Assembly: GCA_023807065.1 (NCBI GenBank)
Contig: JAJJLU010000478.1
Location: 1-38,353 of the forward strand
Reading direction: 5' to 3'
DNA from: Isotricha intestinalis
Taxonomy: Eukaryota > Ciliophora > Litostomatea > Vestibuliferida > Isotrichidae
Length of the DNA stretch: 38,353 nt
The notes under the pieces: model-generated
What the model saw: only the letters and a program-made list of their open reading frames with translations
Told to the model about the DNA's origin: nothing
Databases searched by the model: none
In this document: positions 36,069 through 38,353 of the stretch, piece after piece
Position numbering within the stretch: the stretch's first letter is position 1
How the letters are laid out: every line of letters begins with the position of its first letter
Made by a program: the position numbers and the translations under genes

Positions 36069-37142
36069 AAAAACAAAAAAATAAATTATAAATATAGTTG
36101 TAACCAGATTAAATAAATTATATAATTTTTTGAAAATATAAAAAAATAATTTAAAAAACAACAACAAAATAATTCTTAGTATTATAATATAATAAATAGT
36201 AAAATATTTATTAATTTCATAACCAAAAGATTATACATTTAATATGTAATTGACCTAATTCGTATAACTTATATCCTTTCAAATTTTATCTATTGAAATA
36301 ATATTCTATGATTATATTAAATATTGTAATTACTTTTCAAAAAATCATATAGAATTAGGAAAAAGTGTTTATTCAGTTTTTTGGCAATTATGATTTAGTA
36401 TTAAAGAAAATTCATTTGGAGAATGAAAAAAAGAAAAATACCATTGAAAGTATAAAAACATTATAAGGGAATAAAGAATTATAATAATAATTATGATAAT
36501 AAATGAAGTTATTATAAGGATTATTCCTGTACAAGTTTAAAAAAGTGTTAGTAATTTTAATATATTCGAAATTTGACATATGATTAAAAAACAAGAAAAA
36601 CATTAATAAATCAATTGTTTATTCTAAGTATGATAGTCCTTTATCTCATTTTTGTTTTTAAAGATATTAATAATTCTAAAACAGGAATATAAAAGTGTTT
36701 CCTTAAAAAAATGATATATTTCAAAGGTTATTTTCATTTTCAAAGTTAATTATGATTATTTTCATTTTTTTCTTTTAGTCAATAAAAATAATTTATATTT
36801 ATAATTTAAAAAAATAAATAATATTTAAATAAAAAAACTAAAATCAATTTTAAGAATATAAAAATGTAAAACATTCATTTAATAATATTAGAATGATAAT
36901 TTCCTATTTTTCTCTTGATTTAAAATAAAAAAATTAGTTTTTCATCATATAAATAATGAATCATCAAAATTTAAAAATTCAGAATTAAATATTTTATGGT
37001 AAAAGAAATGAAAAAAAAATGTTAGTTTAACAAAGAAATAATAATTTAAAAAATAAAAATTATAGCATATTAAAAATTAATTAATTCAAAGAAAAAAAAA
37101 ATAAATTGAATATTTATCAAAAAGTAAAAATATTAATAGTTC
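36069..37142. other. convergent intergenic region
   Basis: Just over 1 kb between the ends of two convergent genes. It has stops in all frames. A stretch around 36340-36420 reads faintly like protein (ELGKSVYSVFWQL) before stops, perhaps another relic, but this is too short to support. No RNA gene or repeat seen. Confidence 0.4.
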
Positions 37143-37853
37143 TTATAATTTATGCCATTTTTTTTCTTTAAATGCATTTTTAAGTTCAAAATAAACATCA
37201 ACAGCACTTAAACTAGCATCAACTTTAATTATATTACCTTGATTTTCACAAGCATGAAGAATAGGTTTAATATCCTTATTAAATTGGTCAATTTTTTTAT
37301 TAACAATATCATCAATATTTTCTTTTTTTTCTTCTTTTTTTTTTTCTTTCTTTCCTTTTTTTTTCTTTTTATTTTTATCATCTTCATCTTCTTCTTCTTC
37401 TTCTTCTTCTTCATCTTCTTCTTCTTCTTCCATTTCAATTAATTTATTTTTCATCATTTCATGAGTAGCTTCAAAATAAATAACACCAATTAAAATTGTT
37501 ATTTCACTCATTGATTTTACCCATTCTTCCAAATGTGAAAAATTTCTAGGAAAACCATCAAGAATAACCTTTTTGCTTTTTAAATTTGTTAGAACTAATT
37601 TAATATATGAAACTAATTTTTCTGAAGAAATTGATTTTTTTTCCTTAATATCATTTAATAATGTTTCCCAATCATCTCCCATGTTATGTAAAACTATACT
37701 TTTTAAAACATCTCTTATTGGCATATGAACATAATTAAATTCTTCTCCTAATTTTTCACATTGAATTCCTTTTCCACATCCTGGTCCACCTATTACAAAT
37801 ATTACTTTTGTTTTATCTCCTACTTCTGATACTTTACTTCCACTACAACCCAT
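37143..37853 (-). CDS. adenylate/UMP-CMP kinase-like protein with charged insert and N-myristoylation signal
   Basis: A 236-residue protein. It starts MGCSGSK, a strong N-myristoylation motif (Gly2, Ser6) with Cys3 available for palmitoylation, so membrane attachment is inferred. The nucleoside monophosphate kinase core is clear: P-loop GGPGCGKG (22-29) followed by IQCEKL, NMP-binding region around D48, DGFPRN (99-104) and a final helix. The segment that should form the LID (in UMP-CMP kinase, an Arg and SGRxDDN) is replaced by about 40 residues of Glu-rich then Lys-rich sequence (about 139-178), with only NIDDIVNKKI left beyond it. The LID arginines that normally contact phosphates are not visible, and the NMP-site Arg of LLR is Lys (K51). 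It may be a regulatory or weakly active homologue. Confidence 0.85.
   Translation of the reverse strand: MGCSGSKVSEVGDKTKVIFVIGGPGCGKGIQCEKLGEEFNYVHMPIRDVLKSIVLHNMGDDWETLLNDIKEKKSISSEKLVSYIKLVLTNLKSKKVILDGFPRNFSHLEEWVKSMSEITILIGVIYFEATHEMMKNKLIEMEEEEEDEEEEEEEEDEDDKNKKKKKGKKEKKKEEKKENIDDIVNKKIDQFNKDIKPILHACENQGNIIKVDASLSAVDVYFELKNAFKEKKWHKL
37378..37432. repeat. TTC/TCA trinucleotide microsatellite within the kinase gene
   Basis: Nearly pure (TTC)n with occasional TCA, encoding the Glu/Asp run of the kinase insert on the minus strand. The A/T-rich run to its left (37321-37375) encodes the Lys-rich part. Such tracts expand and contract readily, so the length of this insert probably varies. Confidence 0.85.
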
Positions 37854-38125
37854 TTTTTAAAGTTAAATTTTTTAATTTTAAAATGTTATAAGTTCACATT
37901 GTTTTTTGTAGATTTTATATGGAGTATTTACTTTTTAATTATAATTTAAACATTAAATAAAATATATTGCTTTTTAGAATATAAAGCATTTTTCATAATT
38001 TTATTTGATATATAATTAAATATTTAAAAACTAAATTGAAATGGTTATGAAAATAAAGAATAAATTGTTTTTTGGATTTTTATTTATAAATTCTTTATTT
38101 TTTATTATTTTATAATTATTATAAA
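37854..38125. promoter_or_regulatory. divergent spacer between kinase and serpin genes
   Basis: About 270 bases between two divergent start codons. It must hold both promoters. No motif recognised. Confidence 0.4.
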
Positions 38126-38353
38126 ATGAAAAAATTATTTCTTCAAATTATTCTTATTTCTTTTATTTATTCTCAAAAATTAACATTTCAAACTACTTTA
38201 TTTTCCCATTTATATAACAATCCTAATGAAAATGTTTGCATTTCTCCATTATCAATTTATCAAATAGTGAGTCTTGTTTCAAATGGAGCAACAGGTATTA
38301 CTCAAAAAGAAATATTACAAGCATTAATTCCTGATTCAAAAATAGATAAAAAA
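38126..38353 (+). CDS. serpin, 5' part only (cut by window end)
   Basis: An open frame of 76 codons from ATG 38126 to the window edge. It begins with a signal peptide (MKKLFLQIILISFIYS, cleavage likely near residue 16-17). It continues with the serpin helix-A/B region, NVCISPLSIYQIVSLVSNGATGITQKEILQAL, which carries the family pattern (N-x-x-ISPLSI ... L...NGA.G.T). Serpins are about 350-400 residue protease inhibitors that trap proteases through a reactive loop near the C-terminus; that loop lies outside the window, so inhibitory activity cannot be judged. The signal peptide implies secretion or delivery to food vacuoles, where it could control the cell's own or foreign proteases; this is inference. 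Confidence 0.85.
   Translation, partial: MKKLFLQIILISFIYSQKLTFQTTLFSHLYNNPNENVCISPLSIYQIVSLVSNGATGITQKEILQALIPDSKIDKK

Noticed and set aside
36340..36620. Possible further decayed gene in the SET-kinase spacer
   Set aside because: Only short protein-like words between stops, with no continuous frame or family pattern.
37229..37442. Short open frames on both strands over the charged tract
   Set aside because: They are products of the trinucleotide and homopolymer runs in the kinase gene and have no protein-like composition.

Overview
The window looks like one end of a very AT-rich eukaryotic chromosome, most likely a ciliate macronuclear chromosome. It opens with four tandem copies of a CCCCAAT telomere-type unit (first copy short by one C). 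Genes are densely packed on both strands and none needs an intron. The proteins are rich in Lys, Asn and Ile. TAA, TAG and TGA all end genes here (TAA six times, TAG four, TGA once among eleven complete genes), so the standard nuclear code applies. A TmcB-like PAS/multi-membrane protein, a giant RNF213-like ATPase and a standard code together suggest a ciliate that kept the standard code, such as a litostome or rumen ciliate. That placement is inference from memory, not a database result.

Layout. 1-27 is telomere. 28-530 is empty subtelomeric DNA. 531-14477 (-) is one uninterrupted 4,648-codon RNF213/mysterin-like gene. 15672-16550 (-) is an orphan four-pass membrane protein. 16736-17149 (-) is a possible decayed gene. 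17744-18016 (+) encodes a small single-pass membrane protein. 18101-19741 (+) encodes a PDI-like ER protein that lacks CxxC in both catalytic-type domains. 19972-20228 (-) is a broken copy of the cell-cycle gene CKS1. 20509-25251 (-) is the TmcB-like PAS membrane protein. 26028-28469 (+) joins an N-terminal Cys-rich finger to C-terminal MORN repeats. 28686-29738 (-) is a CDC7-like kinase. About 30249-31163 (+) is a decayed gene. 31578-32024 (+) is a UBE2D/Ubc4-type E2. 32255-32366 (+) is a duplicated 5' fragment of the SET gene. 32457-33899 (+) is a coiled-coil/DUF285 repeat protein with a CaaX end. 34305-36068 (+) is a TPR-SET methyltransferase-like protein. 37143-37853 (-) is an adenylate/UMP-CMP-kinase-like protein with a charged insert where the LID should be. 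38126 to the window end (+) is the start of a secreted serpin.

No operon or dedicated system is visible. The genes appear to be single transcription units in divergent, convergent or tandem order. Themes that recur are ubiquitin (a UBE2D-type E2 and an RNF213-like protein), cell-cycle control (CDC7-like kinase, CKS1 relic), the secretory pathway (PDI-like protein, serpin) and membrane association by lipid anchors (MGCxxS on the kinase, CEIL on the DUF285 protein). The most unusual material is the number of family members with altered key sites (RNF213-like zinc finger, PDI active sites, kinase LID) and the gene relics between intact genes.
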